This document shows positions 24,244 to 35,423 of a DNA stretch of 64,000 nucleotides, one piece after another. This stretch comes from Colocasia esculenta (Eukaryota > Streptophyta > Magnoliopsida > Alismatales > Araceae). The DNA is taken from the NCBI GenBank assembly GCA_014218235.1, contig CM024758.1, positions 96,633,698-96,697,697 on the forward strand, read 5' to 3'. Made by a program: the position numbers and the translations under genes. The notes under the pieces are model-generated. The model was not told the DNA's origin, did not search any database, and saw only the letters and a list, made by a program, of their open reading frames with translations. Each line of letters opens with the position of its first letter. The first letter of the stretch is position 1.

Positions 24244-26019
24244 TGTTGAACAACTCTATGTTTGTCCTTGTATTTTGGTGATAACAAAACTTATGATAAT
24301 ATTAAATATATCATTGTGATAACAAAATTTATGGTTAATTAAATATCTTGTATCATCTGTGTCGCATCAATCTCATAGCAAAATGCTGAGTCTCACATTG
24401 ATACAATATGGCGCACTAAAATGCTAAGTCGGTGTTCATTTAATATACATCGATTTCTATTCAAAGTGCCACATCGATTTCACTAACAACGATTTGATAA
24501 GTCACACAACGATTTGATTGTGTAACGATTCGTTAAGTGAAATATCGATTTGATCGCATAACGATTTCATAAGTGAGAACAACGATTTGCTCTCATATCG
24601 ATTTGGTTCTCATAATGATTTGATAAGTGAGAAACAATGATTTGCTTCTCACATCGATTCGATTTGTTCTCATAACGATTTCATAAGTGAGAACATCAAT
24701 TTGGTCTCACATCGATTTGTTAAGTGAGAACAACGATTTGGTCTCGATTTCATAAGTGTCACATCGATTTGGTCTCTATAACGATTCGATCATCATAACG
24801 ATTCGATAAGTCACAATAGCGATCTGGTCAATATAACGATTCGATAAGAGAAAACAACGATTCAATGGTCGTAATGATTTGATAAGTGAAACATCGATTT
24901 GCCTTCACTTAAAGAACAATTTGGTCCAAACATCGACTTCATGTAACCATAGATTTGTAAACATCGATTTCCTTTATATTCAGATGTTTCAAATGTGTTT
25001 GGCGCCAAATGAAAAGTCAAATATCTTCTGACAGAAAAAGTTGCATGCGTATTTCAGAGTCTTGTCAGAAAAAGATATGAACTACTATTTTCAGCATGTT
25101 AGCAGAAACACAGTGGTATGCACTGTTTATCATAAACACTCTTTTGTGCTAACACTCTCTTCTATGCTTACAGACCTCGAAGACCACCAGAGTCTGATTA
25201 AGACAAATGAAGAGAAGATGAGCAACGGCTAGAACTTCAACGGATCTCTTCAACGGATCCATTCAAAAGCCATGCATATAAAAGATGAAGCAAGGCTGAA
25301 GATGAAAAAGAGCTTTCCTAAAAATCTTTGAAGGAGTGTACAACCAGTGAGGAACCTCATCGCCACATACACTCAAAGGAAAAGAGAGAAAAAGCCTGAG
25401 CCAAGAAGAAGTGTTCAAGCATCTGAAGCATTCAAGCCTTCAAGCTTTCTCTTCTCTCTTCATTCTCTCTCTGAGCTCATTGTAAATTTGGGGGAGAGTC
25501 CTTGACTGTGAGCTAGTTCTTAGTGTTCATCTTGTAATAGCTCTCGGTCTGATCTTTCTTTTCTAAGAAAGATTTTTGTCCAACTGTAGGACTGTATACA
25601 GTGTAGAACCTAGCTAGGGGTTTGTGTCTAGCAGAACCACACTAGGGTTTGTACAAAGAGGTTGGCTTCTTGACCTGTAAAAGAAGTGGGCTGTCTTCTT
25701 GCCCGGGAAAGAGAAGAAGACCAGGTGCTGGGTGTTGTAGTGTCCGTGAGGGGGACTGTACCCTTGGTTAGTGAAATCCCAAGAGATTGCTTGGGGATTG
25801 GACGTAGGACTTCCATGTGGGAAGGGCCGAACCAGGATAAATCTCTTGTGTCATTTGTGTGATTGTTTATTTACTTCCGCGCTGCTACTCTTTATCACAC
25901 TAAACTAAGCAAACTTTCAAGTGTTTATTTTCTTTGTTTAAGCTTGTGTTTCAGAAATCAGAAAAACCTATTCACCCCTCCCTCTTGGTTAGCTTGCTGC
26001 CGTACCAAAAGGGCCAACA
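24244..26019 (+). repeat. A2 3' LTR
   Basis: It starts TGTTGAACA and ends GGGCCAACA. It matches the 5' LTR apart from scattered substitutions and small indels (a shorter C tract at the end, an extra duplicated ACGGATC-type segment near 25245). The CGATT array is at about 24455-24970 and the TATA-like box at 25277-25283. Confidence 0.95.
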
Positions 26020-26024
26020 ACCAA

Positions 26025-26510
26025 GTCACTTTATGAGTATTCTTTCTTAAGAAACTTCTGACCATTTATTATTAGCATGAACCTTGCAAACATGTCTGAG
26101 ATGGTTTCATCATTATTCATCTTAAACATTTCATACTCAGAAATTAGCATGCTTGCTTTTGATTCCCTTACCTCGGACATACCTTCGTAGATCAGTTCAA
26201 GTTTGTCCCACATCTCTTTCACTGAAGTGCATGTGGAGACCCTTGAGTATTCTTTGGGATGAACTGCGCACTGCATCATGTTCAGGGCACTCTAGTTGAG
26301 AGTTCCCTTCGCAATCTGGTACTTCGTCCAGGTGTCTTCGTCCTCGGGAAGTGTGTATGCTCCTTTGCTGACAATCTTCCATAATTCGAAGTTTTGTGCT
26401 CTCAGAAACACCTGCATGCGGTTTTTCCAATAGGGATAATCAGTACCATCAAAGAAGGGCGGCCTGGTCACAGAGTGTCCTTCGGCCATGCACCCCTTAT
26501 TAGATTCCAT
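26025..26510 (-). pseudogene. C1 gag N-terminal part, separated by A2
   Basis: The ATG at 26510 opens MESNKGCMAEGHSVTRPPFF; the frames continue GTDYPYWKNRMQVFLRAQNF, then MMQCAVHPKEYSRVSTCTS and MWDKLELIYEGMSEVRESK up to FLKKEYS at the A2 border. A TAG at about 26294 interrupts it (LN-TAG-SALNMMQ). This is the retrotransposon gag region typical of Sireviruses; its continuation is at 20137 leftward. The 75 bp to its right hold the reversed primer-binding site GCTCTGATACCA. Confidence 0.88.
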
Positions 26511-26585
26511 GAGATCGAGACTCTCCTAATCGTAAGAGCAAATAAATACAACAGTAAATTGGAGAAACCTCGCTCTGATACCAAT

Positions 26586-26845
26586 TGAAAGGTTGCGGAA
26601 TTATACTATATGGTAATCTAGAAGGGGGTTGAATAAATTACTACCAATTAAAATTTACTACAACCTTCTTTTGATGAAAAACACAAACTTTTGAGACTTG
26701 CAACAGAGTGTAAACTAAACTTAGATGTGTTAGTTATAGATAGATAGAGTAGCAATTTATCTAGCGTGTGTGAAAACAACGTGCCTACCAAATATCTAAC
26801 GTAAAGACGTGCAAACCACAGGACACAAGGTTTTAAGGTGGTTCG
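26586..26845 (-). repeat. Shared middle LTR of C1/C2, left piece
   Basis: It starts TGAAAGGTTGCGG beside the C1 primer-binding site and matches the left C1 LTR up to AAGGTGGTTCG, where B is inserted. Together with 35424-36417 it makes a 1,254-bp LTR. Confidence 0.92.
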
Positions 26846-28506
26846 TGCAGGATCGAATGGGTGGATGGATCAGATCTAGAAGGGGGGGTTGAATAGATCT
26901 AACACCAATTACTGCGGAAGCTCAAGCAATTTAAAATTACTTCGAATCAGAGATCAATTCACCCAAACAATTTACTGATCTGAAGTGTGATTAGTGTGTG
27001 TGAGCAAATTGATTAGTAGTGTGAACGAAATCCCTATGCATGCATCTAGCGTAATACAAAGTCAAACCACAATTCAAACCATTGCACAGAGGATTTTTAG
27101 GTGGTTTGGAAATCACCTCCAGTGACTCCTACGTCCAGCCCTCACACAATGAGGCCACACTACTCAAAACCTTGAGTACAACACACACTGGAGCACGACG
27201 ACTCCAAACACCCTTAAGTTCAACGACTCACAAACTGAGCGCGACGGCTCAAACAACAACCAGAGCACGACGACTCCAAATTGAGCACGACGGCTCAAAC
27301 CACACCGTGAGTGCGACGACTCACAAACCAGAGCTCGACGGCTCCCAAAACAAAAGATAGATCAAAGACAACAGAAATCAGATCCTCTAGCAATGATCTG
27401 ATTCAAGACAAATTCGTACACAGAAATTTACGCAGAACATCATGCACAAATCTCATAGACGAAATAAAGAAGAACAAACTCTGAAGTGAGAAATGGATGT
27501 AGAATAAGTGTTCTTCGATGAAGAGGCCTTGCAGACGCTTCAATTGAGGAGCCTTGATGGAAATCGATGGAGATTCTCCTCAATTGGCGATGCTCTGCTT
27601 TGATGGCATCTGAAATGCTAAAAATCCTTCTTCTCCTACGCCTCTTCAGTTGGATCTGCTCCCTTGCCTAGCACAGCAAGCTTCTCTCCAGAGATTCCCC
27701 TTGATTCCCACGTCCTTCCTCTTGAAAGGATGGCCTGCAACTTTTGGAGATGGAGCAAGATCTTGAAAGCCCCCTTTGGCCGCCAAAAAGCTTCTTCTGG
27801 AAGTGTATGGGCTCTCTTACCTTTGGGGCACAAGGAACATGGGTATTTATAGCCCCATATATCCATAAACTGCCTTGGTGTGCATGGGCACGAAAACCTA
27901 GGTCAAATCCCCTAATTCCCAAGCAACCACGTGTCCATAGAAATTCACGTTTTTGAGTTTCAGCCGGAGTGTGTCGACACTACCATGGAGTGTGTCGACA
28001 CACTGTCCCAAACTGGCACAAAAGGTTCTCTGGGAAGGGTCTCTAGTGTCGACACTACTTCAGGCTGTGTCGACACACTGTATAGAATTGGCAAACAGGC
28101 CTTCTGGGAGATGAATCTAGTGTCGACACAACTTGATCCTGTGTCGACATCACTTGACCATTTCTTCATCATTTTGCCTTGGGTTTGAAGCATTGTGTCG
28201 ACACCAGTAGGGGGTGTGTCGACACTACCCTTGCAAGAATTGTATGTCCCTGAGAAATAAGCACATAAATCATTAGTACAAGATATTATCATTAAAGTAT
28301 GAGATATTAAACATCAAAAACATATTTTTAAGCATTATTGTGATATGTATAAAATGTATAACATGTTCAACATATCATCATCAAAATCACAATATGTCAT
28401 CATTAAAATCACAATATGTCATCATCAAAATCAAAGTATGAGTGATGTTCACTGGTCATCATTAAAATATAACTTTAGGAAATTTCAAAACACACTCAAC
28501 CCAACA
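26846..28506 (-). repeat. B 3' LTR (left)
   Basis: It starts TGCAGGATCG (mutated from TGTAGGATCG) and ends CTCAACCCAACA; 1,661 bp. TATA-like TATTTATA (reverse of TATAAATA) is at 27844-27851. Eight GTGTCGACA words lie upstream of it (27965-28225). The box TCCTACGTCC is at 27127-27136, and a run of small hairpins at 27189-27344 lies in the transcribed part. Confidence 0.93.
27189..27344 (-). repeat. Seven CGACG-loop hairpins in the B leader, 3' LTR copy
   Basis: Successive units are GGAG-cacgacga-CTCC, TTAAG-ttcaacga-CTCA, TGAGC-gcgacg-GCTCA, AGAG-cacgacga-CTCC, TTGAGC-acgacg-GCTCAA, GTGAG-tgcgacga-CTCAC and GAGC-tcgacg-GCTC. Stems change between units but stay complementary, while the CGACG core is constant. 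The second and fourth stems are damaged here and intact or better in the other LTR (34126-34281). Confidence 0.75.
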
Positions 28507-28660
28507 ATCTCCCCCTTTTTGATGATGACAAAACATATGCACAATCTTCCAATAGCTTGACTAAAAACTCCCCTTTCTGAATTTTATCCCATAAGAAACT
28601 TTCTCCCCTTTAAAGAACTTTCTCCCCCTTTTTAAAGGCCTTTCTCCCCCTTTTTGACAG
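28507..28660 (-). promoter_or_regulatory. B multiple polypurine tracts
   Basis: Five reversed tracts (TCTCCCCCTTTTT and variants) lie in the 150 bp next to the 3' LTR. Two more C-rich tracts are at about 29662-29690 and one at 30322. The LTR-proximal one would prime plus-strand DNA. Confidence 0.8.
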
Positions 28661-30830
28661 CATCAAAAAGATAGATAAGAGAGAGAAACAAGGATTATAG
28701 GAGATCAAGAAATGAAATGTGGGAAATGAATGGTCAGAAATGATCAAAATAAATGAGGCAAAGTGATATTTACATATGAGAGAAATTACTGTGTTCTTTG
28801 TATTGTGCAAGAAAGTTTAATTACAAGGACACACTCAACACATTGTATAGCAAAATATAATGATCTGAATGTAGTTAAAATAATGATGCAAATGTGAAGA
28901 AAAGTGACCTATATGAATGAGCAGAAATATTTAACAAGGATGTTAGGAGCTTTAAGTTTAACACAATGTAAAATAATAGGTCTAAACTCAGTATACATGA
29001 ACTTTATGAACGTCTTAAGCTTTTCATCCTGTCAATTTAATTTTCTTTCATTTTTTTTAACTGGGAAAGAATACAAGAATAAATTAGTTAAATCTCACTT
29101 TTCAGTGCAAGAGATCACATTGATCAGATGCAAGATCTCCTGATTACTCAGTGGTTTAACTTTCATTATCTTATACAGAGTTAAAAAATTTTTGATTTCC
29201 ACTTTCTGACGTGAAACATATCACTTTTTAGGTGAAATGGCCCGGTTACTCAGTGGTTCAAGAATTTGCATTGCTCTGTTTGTATCTTTCCAGATTGTTG
29301 ATCATTTTCATCATTTTCTTTTGATGTTTTGCAGGAATATGTTTGCTTTGACCAGACAAGTCATGACTATGAATTTAGAGAAATTATTCTTAACATGTGG
29401 TAAAAATGAAGCTTAAACATGCACATGTTAAATAGTAAAGCCACTCATGTGCCTACAAGTGTTTTACAAGTCATTTTAAAGATATTTAGTGTTAAGATTG
29501 CTGAACCTTGAAATGATACTGAATCTTTGAAATTAAACTAAATGCATAATGAGTTTAGTTTCAATGTTTTAATTCTCTTATAAGAAAATAGCACAAGGAC
29601 TCCAAAAATTCTGATGACTTTGGGATTCAAAATAGACAAGTTCAAGAGATATGACAATGAATCCCCCTCAACAAATATTCCCCCTCAACAATTGCATAAA
29701 GGAATCTTGATACTTGGCAGAGACATATACTTACGCATAGTGAAAGTGTCCAGACAAGCCTGACTTGTCTTTCTTCAAATCACCATTTGATATACCAAGA
29801 ATCCCAATGCAATGTGAGAGTGAGGAATTCATTTGCAGGAACATTTGTCAACAAACTGAATGGGAGTTGATGATAAATCAGATATGAAAGAATATTTCTT
29901 CAGCATTTCACTCAAGGATTCTTTTGACTCACTTCCCCATATGATATGCATGATATGAAATGATCATTTAAGCAATTCAGATATGTTCATTCAAAGTAGT
30001 TTGCACAGAAAGAATATGAACATGATCAATCATGTATTAACAGACAATTTATTGAAGGAGAAAAGTTTCAAAGACATAAAATAAAGTTTTTGAGATTTTC
30101 ATTTTTCTTGATGACCTTTTATGCAGGAAAAAAAAACTATTGATACTTGGCGCAGAGTTTTTCTCACGCATGATGAGAGTTTCCAGACAAGCCTAACTTG
30201 TTCTTTCACATTTCACCATTTGATATACCACATAGTCACTGCAAAAAATGTCAATTATTCTTTAGTTTTAGCATGAAATTCATTACATTTTTAAGAACAT
30301 TTTTTGCACTTTTTCAAATTTACTCCCCCTTAATATGTGCATGGAATGAAAAAGTTAGTAAGCACTTCACACATGATTATGCACACAATTAGCTTTAAAC
30401 ATAACATGACTTCTAGTACTTGGCGGAGAATTTTACTCACGCATAATGATAGCTTCCAAACAAGTGTAACTTGTTTTTTCACATGTCATCATTTGATATA
30501 CCAAAAAGTCAAAGCAGTTGATATGCACACAGAATCATGGGCATAGTTATGCAAGCATGATAACACAAACATGATTCCAATTGTAATGACACACAGTTCA
30601 TTGTTGGGAGTACCATTGAAACACATTTCTTATTGTTCAGATAAGAATTAAACATTCATTTCAATTCAGGCAATTCAAATTTGAAATGATAAAGAAGTTT
30701 TACCTGAATGGACTTCAATTATTTTTCAAAGATTTTACCTGTGTTCTCCAATCATTTGTTGCCTTGCACAACCAATATCTTGAATCCATTTACAATTTAT
30801 GGCTGCAAGACTCCTCAGCTTGCTGATCAA
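28661..30830 (-). mobile_element. B non-coding region where pol is missing
   Basis: No gene is seen on either strand. Two copies of the block ending TTACTCAG (29142-29151, 29244-29253) and three copies of the about 100-bp block ending TTTGATATACCA (29709-29810, 30138-30232, 30415-30502) lie here. The same blocks occur once or twice in C1 and C2 between RNase H and the LTR, so this stretch is an expanded 3' non-coding region. Confidence 0.6.
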
Positions 30831-33680
30831 GCTAGTTTTGGGACCCACACTTGCTTGGGTCCTGCAATGAAATCAATGTTAGAGTGCAACAAAGATTTCT
30901 GAATCCAAAATGCTTTTATTTTTTGTATATATGCATTTCTTTCATTGATAGAACTATGAGCAGAATTAGTTTCAAATTTTCTTTTTCCCTTGCTCAATTC
31001 ATCTATGTTTCATGAAGTTTTCTAATTTTTAGATTTTTAATATAAGAAGAAACAGAATGATTTTGTGTAACATTTCTATGCCTATACACATGAAATTTTT
31101 GAACATTTTCAGTATGAACATGATATTTATTCCTATGTGTATGAGCATATGCATTAGACTGGAATTTCTGAGCATGCACAACAAAATCATTTCTGTACCA
31201 ACAGTCCTTAAGAATATGACCAATTTTATAACAATGGAAGTATTGGACTGATTTGGCATGTTTATTGAAATTTTGATTTCTAATCCAGCAATGTTTGGCA
31301 ATATGACCAGGTTTATTACAATTAAAGCAAATGAGAGCATTTCTTACCTGGTACTTACCTTAGCATGTATGCATTTGCTGGGTTCTCCTTTTCATGTAAG
31401 GAGGCTTTCCATGAGGAGAAGGAGGTACTTTTTGGTGGCTCTTGGTATGATGTGAATTTGGAACTTACCTTGGAGCTTTTTGGACTGATAGAGGAAGTAG
31501 ATGATTCTTCTTGACATCAGCATTTTTCTTTTTCTCTGTCTGTTTCTGAACAGGAACTTTCACTAATCTTTTATTAGAAATAGCAGAGTTCTTGTTTACA
31601 GATGTTATTGTGGTTTTCTTTTAATTTTTCTTAGTTTTCACAGAAGCAAGACTTGTGTTTGTAGTGTTCTTCAATTCATGTTGAAACTTCTGTTTTTCAG
31701 CTTTTAATACAACAACTTCTTTTTCTGAAATTTAAAGCTTGTTTAGCATGACATCCAAACCATTTTTCATCTTGTTCTTTAAATTTTCAAATTTAGCAAT
31801 TTGTTTTTCCAAATCAGCAATTTTATTACTCAAATTGCTACAATCATTATCTAATGGTTTGTCATTCAACAAGCATTCAATCTTCCTCTTTAAATGATTA
31901 TTTTCATCAACAAGTTGTTTGCATCTCTTATTTATTTGATGATCATGAGCCATGTTAGAAATCTGTTTGTTTAATTGATCATTATCAAATTTGAAGTGTT
32001 CATTGAGATCAATCAATTTTCCATTTTCCTCTTTCAAATCAACATTTTCATATTCCAACTGATCATGATTTTCTTTCAACTTGGACAACTTGTTTTCACA
32101 AATTTTGATTTTATCTTTCAAACTTTCTTTTTCAGAATTCAGTTTCTGAACTTCATTTTTCAAATTCTCATTTTCTTCTGAAAGATCTTTATCATTGTTC
32201 TGGAACAATTCAAGTGTGTTTTTCAAATTTTCACTTTCCTTATGGCAATATTTTAAAGTCTTTTTCAAATCTTTATTCTTAGTGTTCAACTTTGCATTGA
32301 GATTTTGCATCTTTCACAGAATTCAATCAATTCAACATAAGACATGCTTTCATCTGCATCAGAATCAGAATTAGAATACATAAATGGATCTGGAATTGAT
32401 TTACCTGACCTTGTAGACCCATTTGAATTCTTGTGCTCTGAAGAGGATGCAGAATGCTCTGAGCTCATGGAATGTGCTGTTAGAGCCAAAGTTATTTGAA
32501 TTGTTGATTTTCTGGATTCATTGAAGCTCTTCTTTGCCATTAAGTGCTTGTGAATTTCTTTTGCTTCTTTTCTTTGTGAATCCTTTCCATCACAGCTGTT
32601 GGCCATAAAGCATAACTCCTCATTTGCTGAACTTGAAGAGTTCTCTTCTTCATCCTCACTTTGGTCTTCATCCGACCAAGTTGCAATCATGTCTTTTGGC
32701 TTCTTCAATTTGTTGTTCTTCTTGTATTTGTCCTTTTTGATCTCAGGACACTCACCCTTCATGTGTCCTATCTTGTTGTACCTATAGCAAACAATATCTT
32801 CATCAGTTTTTTGATTTCTGCTATCATTAAAATTTGAAGAAGAAGCATTCCTTTTACTAGAAGAATATTTTTTCTTTCCATTGAATTTTCCTCTTCTTGA
32901 TTTTAAAAATTTTCTAAATTGTCTAGTCATGATGGCAAGTTCATCCTCATTAGACTCAGACTCATCAGAACTTGATTTTTCTTGATTTTTCTCTTTGTTG
33001 CTTGATGAAGCCTTAAGTGCTATTGGTTTAGCCTTAAGCATGTGTTCTTCACTTCTCTTCAGATTTATTTCATAAGTCATTAAAGATCCTATGAGTTCAT
33101 CCAAAGAGATTTTGGATAAATCCTTAGAATCTTCAATTACTGTAGCCTTTGTGTGCCAATTGGATGATAGAGAGCGCAAGATTTTTCTTACCAAATCAGC
33201 ATCAGTGTAGTCCTTACCTAGAGCCTTCAATCCATTTACAATAATCATGAACCTAGCAAACATTTCAGAAATTGATTCATCAGATTTCATCATGAATAAT
33301 TCATATTCAGAAACAAGAATATTTGCTTTGGTTTCTTTAACTTGGGATGTTCCCTCATAAAGTAACTCAAGCTTATCCCACATCTACTTAGCAGATTTGC
33401 ACATGGAGATTCTTGAGTACTCTTTTGGGTGGACTGCATATTGAACCATGTTCATGGCACTGTAGTTTAGGGTGACCCTCCTAATTTGTTCCCTTGTCCA
33501 GGTTTCCTCTTCTCCCTGGTTCTCATAAGGACCTACCTCAACTACCCTCCAAATCTCATAGTTCTGGGCTCTAAGGAAAACTTGCATGCAATTCTTCCAA
33601 TAAGAATAGTCAGTCCCATTGAAGAAGGGTGGCCTATTGATGGAATGGCCTTCAGCAATAAAACCTTGAGAATCCATCAA
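30831..33680 (-). pseudogene. B gag (Sirevirus type), broken
   Basis: The ATG at 33680 opens MMDSQGFIAEGHSINRPPFF. A TAG at about 33381 interrupts; 33383-32286 is then open for 365 codons (LELLYEGTSQVKETKA, VRKILRSLSSNWHTKATVIE, LDELIGSLMTYEINLKR). The knuckle reads CYRYNKIGHMKGEC with its second Cys lost. 32310-31732 is a long coiled coil rich in Glu, Lys, Asn and Leu. In another frame near 31250-31345 are CFNCNKPGHIAKHC and a damaged second knuckle. Gag ends GPKQVWVPKL at about 30830-30860, where the protease should follow but does not. Confidence 0.85.
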
Positions 33681-33779
33681 TTAAAATGAGATAATGAAAG
33701 GGCAAGGAAACAATTCAAGTAATTAACACAGAGATCAAACAGAAGCAATCAAATCAGATCAGAAATAGATATTAACCCG

Positions 33780-33790
33780 CTCTGATACCA
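33780..33790 (-). promoter_or_regulatory. B primer-binding site
   Basis: CTCTGATACCA, reverse of TGGTATCAGAG, lies two bases from the 5' LTR end. This fits initiator-tRNA-Met priming. Confidence 0.85.
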
Positions 33791-33792
33791 AT

Positions 33793-35418
33793 TGTAGGAT
33801 CGAATGGGTGGATGGATCAGATCTAGAAGGGGGGGGGTTGAACAGATCTAACACCAATTACTGCGGAAGCTCAAGCAATTTAAAATTACTTCGAATCAGA
33901 GATCAATTCACCCAAACAATTTACTGATCTGAAGTGTGATTAGTGTGTGTGAGCAAATCGATTAGTAGTGTAAACGAAATCCCTATGCATGCATCTAGCG
34001 CAATACAAAGTCAAACCATTGCACAGAGAATTTTTAGGTGGTTCGGAAATCACCTCCAGTGACTCCTACGTCCACCCCTCACACAGTGAGGCCACACTAC
34101 TTAAAACCTTGAGTACAACACATACTGGAGCACGACGACTCCAAACGCCCTTGAGTTCAACAACTCACAAACTGAGCGCGACGGCTCAAACAACAACCGG
34201 AGCACGACGACTCCAAATTGAGCACGACGGCTCAAACCACACCGTGAGTGCGACGACTCACAAACCAGAGCTTGACGGCTCCCAAAACAAAAAATAGATT
34301 AAAGACAACAGAAACCAGATCCTCTAGCAATGATCTGATTCAAGACAAATTCGTACACAGAAATTTGCGCAGAACATCATGCACAATCTCATAGACGAAA
34401 TAAAGAAGAACAAACTCTGAAGTGAGAAATGGATGTAGAATGAGTGTTCTTCGATGAAGAGGCCTTGCAGACACTTCAATTGAGGGGCCTTGATGGAAAT
34501 TGTTGGAGATTCTCCTCAATTGGCGATGCTCTACTTTGATGGCATCTGAAATGCCAGAAATCCTTCTTCTCCTGCGCCTCTTCAGTTAGATCTGCTCCCT
34601 TGCCTAGCACAGCAAGCTTCTCTCCAGAGATTCCACTTGATTCCCACGTCCTTCCTCTTAAAAGGATGACCTGCAACTTCTGGAGATGGAGCAAGATCTG
34701 GAAAGCCCCCTTTGGCCGCCAAAAGGTTCTTCTGGAAGTGTATGGGCTCTCTTACCTTTGGGGTACAAGGAACATGGGTATTTATAGCCCCATATGTCCA
34801 TAAAGTGCCTTGGGGTGCATGGGCACAGAAACCTAGGTCAAATCCCCTAATTCCCAAGCAGCCACGTGTCCAGAGAAATTCACATTTTTGAGTTTCAGCC
34901 AGAGTGTGTCGACACACTGTCCCAAACTGGCACAAAAGGTTCTCTGGGAAGGGTCTCTAGTGTCGACACTACTTCAGGCTGTGTCAACACACTGTACAGA
35001 ACTGGCAAACAGGCCTTCTGGGAGCTGAATCTAGTGTCGACACAACTTGATCCTGTGTCGACATCACTTGACCATTTCTTCATCATTTTGCCTTGGATTT
35101 GAAGCATTGTGTCGACACCAGTAGGGAGTGTGTCGACACTACCCTTGCAAAAATTGTATGTCCCTGAGAAATAAACACATAAATCATTAGTACAAGATAT
35201 TAACTAAAGTATGAGATATTAAACATCAAAAACATGTTTTTAAGCATTATTGTGATATGTATAAAATGTATAACATGTTCAACATATCATCATCAAGATC
35301 ACAATATGTCATCATTAAAATCACAATATGTCATCATCAAAATCAAAGTATGAGTGATGTTCATTGGTCATCATTAAAATACAAATTTAGGAAATTCCAA
35401 AACACACTCAACCCAACA
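33793..35418 (-). repeat. B 5' LTR (right)
   Basis: It starts TGTAGGATCG and ends CTCAACCCAACA; 1,626 bp. It matches 26846-28506 but lacks about 20 bp, one GTGTCGACA-containing unit, near 34905. Six intact GTGTCGACA words plus one mutated lie at 34905-35135; the TATA-like TATTTATA is at 34779-34786; the hairpin run is at 34126-34281, where the stems are better preserved than in the other LTR. Confidence 0.93.
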
Positions 35419-35423
35419 GTTCA

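Larger units (their letters stand above)
20138..26024 (+). mobile_element. Sirevirus A2, full-length gag-only element, TSD ACCAA
   Basis: It has two LTRs of 1,775 and 1,776 bp (20143-21917 and 24244-26019), flanked by ACCAA at 20138-20142 and 26020-26024. The internal 2,326 bp contain a primer-binding site, a broken gag and six polypurine tracts, but no protease, integrase, RT or RNase H. It sits in the opposite orientation to C1 and splits C1 gag between the codons for KKEYS and VRKILRSL. The small LTR divergence indicates a younger insertion than A1. Confidence 0.95.
26841..35423 (-). mobile_element. Sirevirus B, full-length gag-only element, TSD GTTCG/GTTCA
   Basis: B spans 26846-35418 with LTRs 26846-28506 and 33793-35418, flanked by GTTCG (26841-26845) and GTTCA (35419-35423; one substitution). 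It lies in the middle LTR of C, on the minus strand. The internal region carries gag, a primer-binding site and multiple polypurine tracts but no pol. Confidence 0.92.

Noticed and set aside
27082..27360. Open + strand frame in the B LTR with ARRLQ repeats, also at 33989-34297
   Set aside because: Produced by the hairpin repeats in the LTR; strand and position do not fit a gene.
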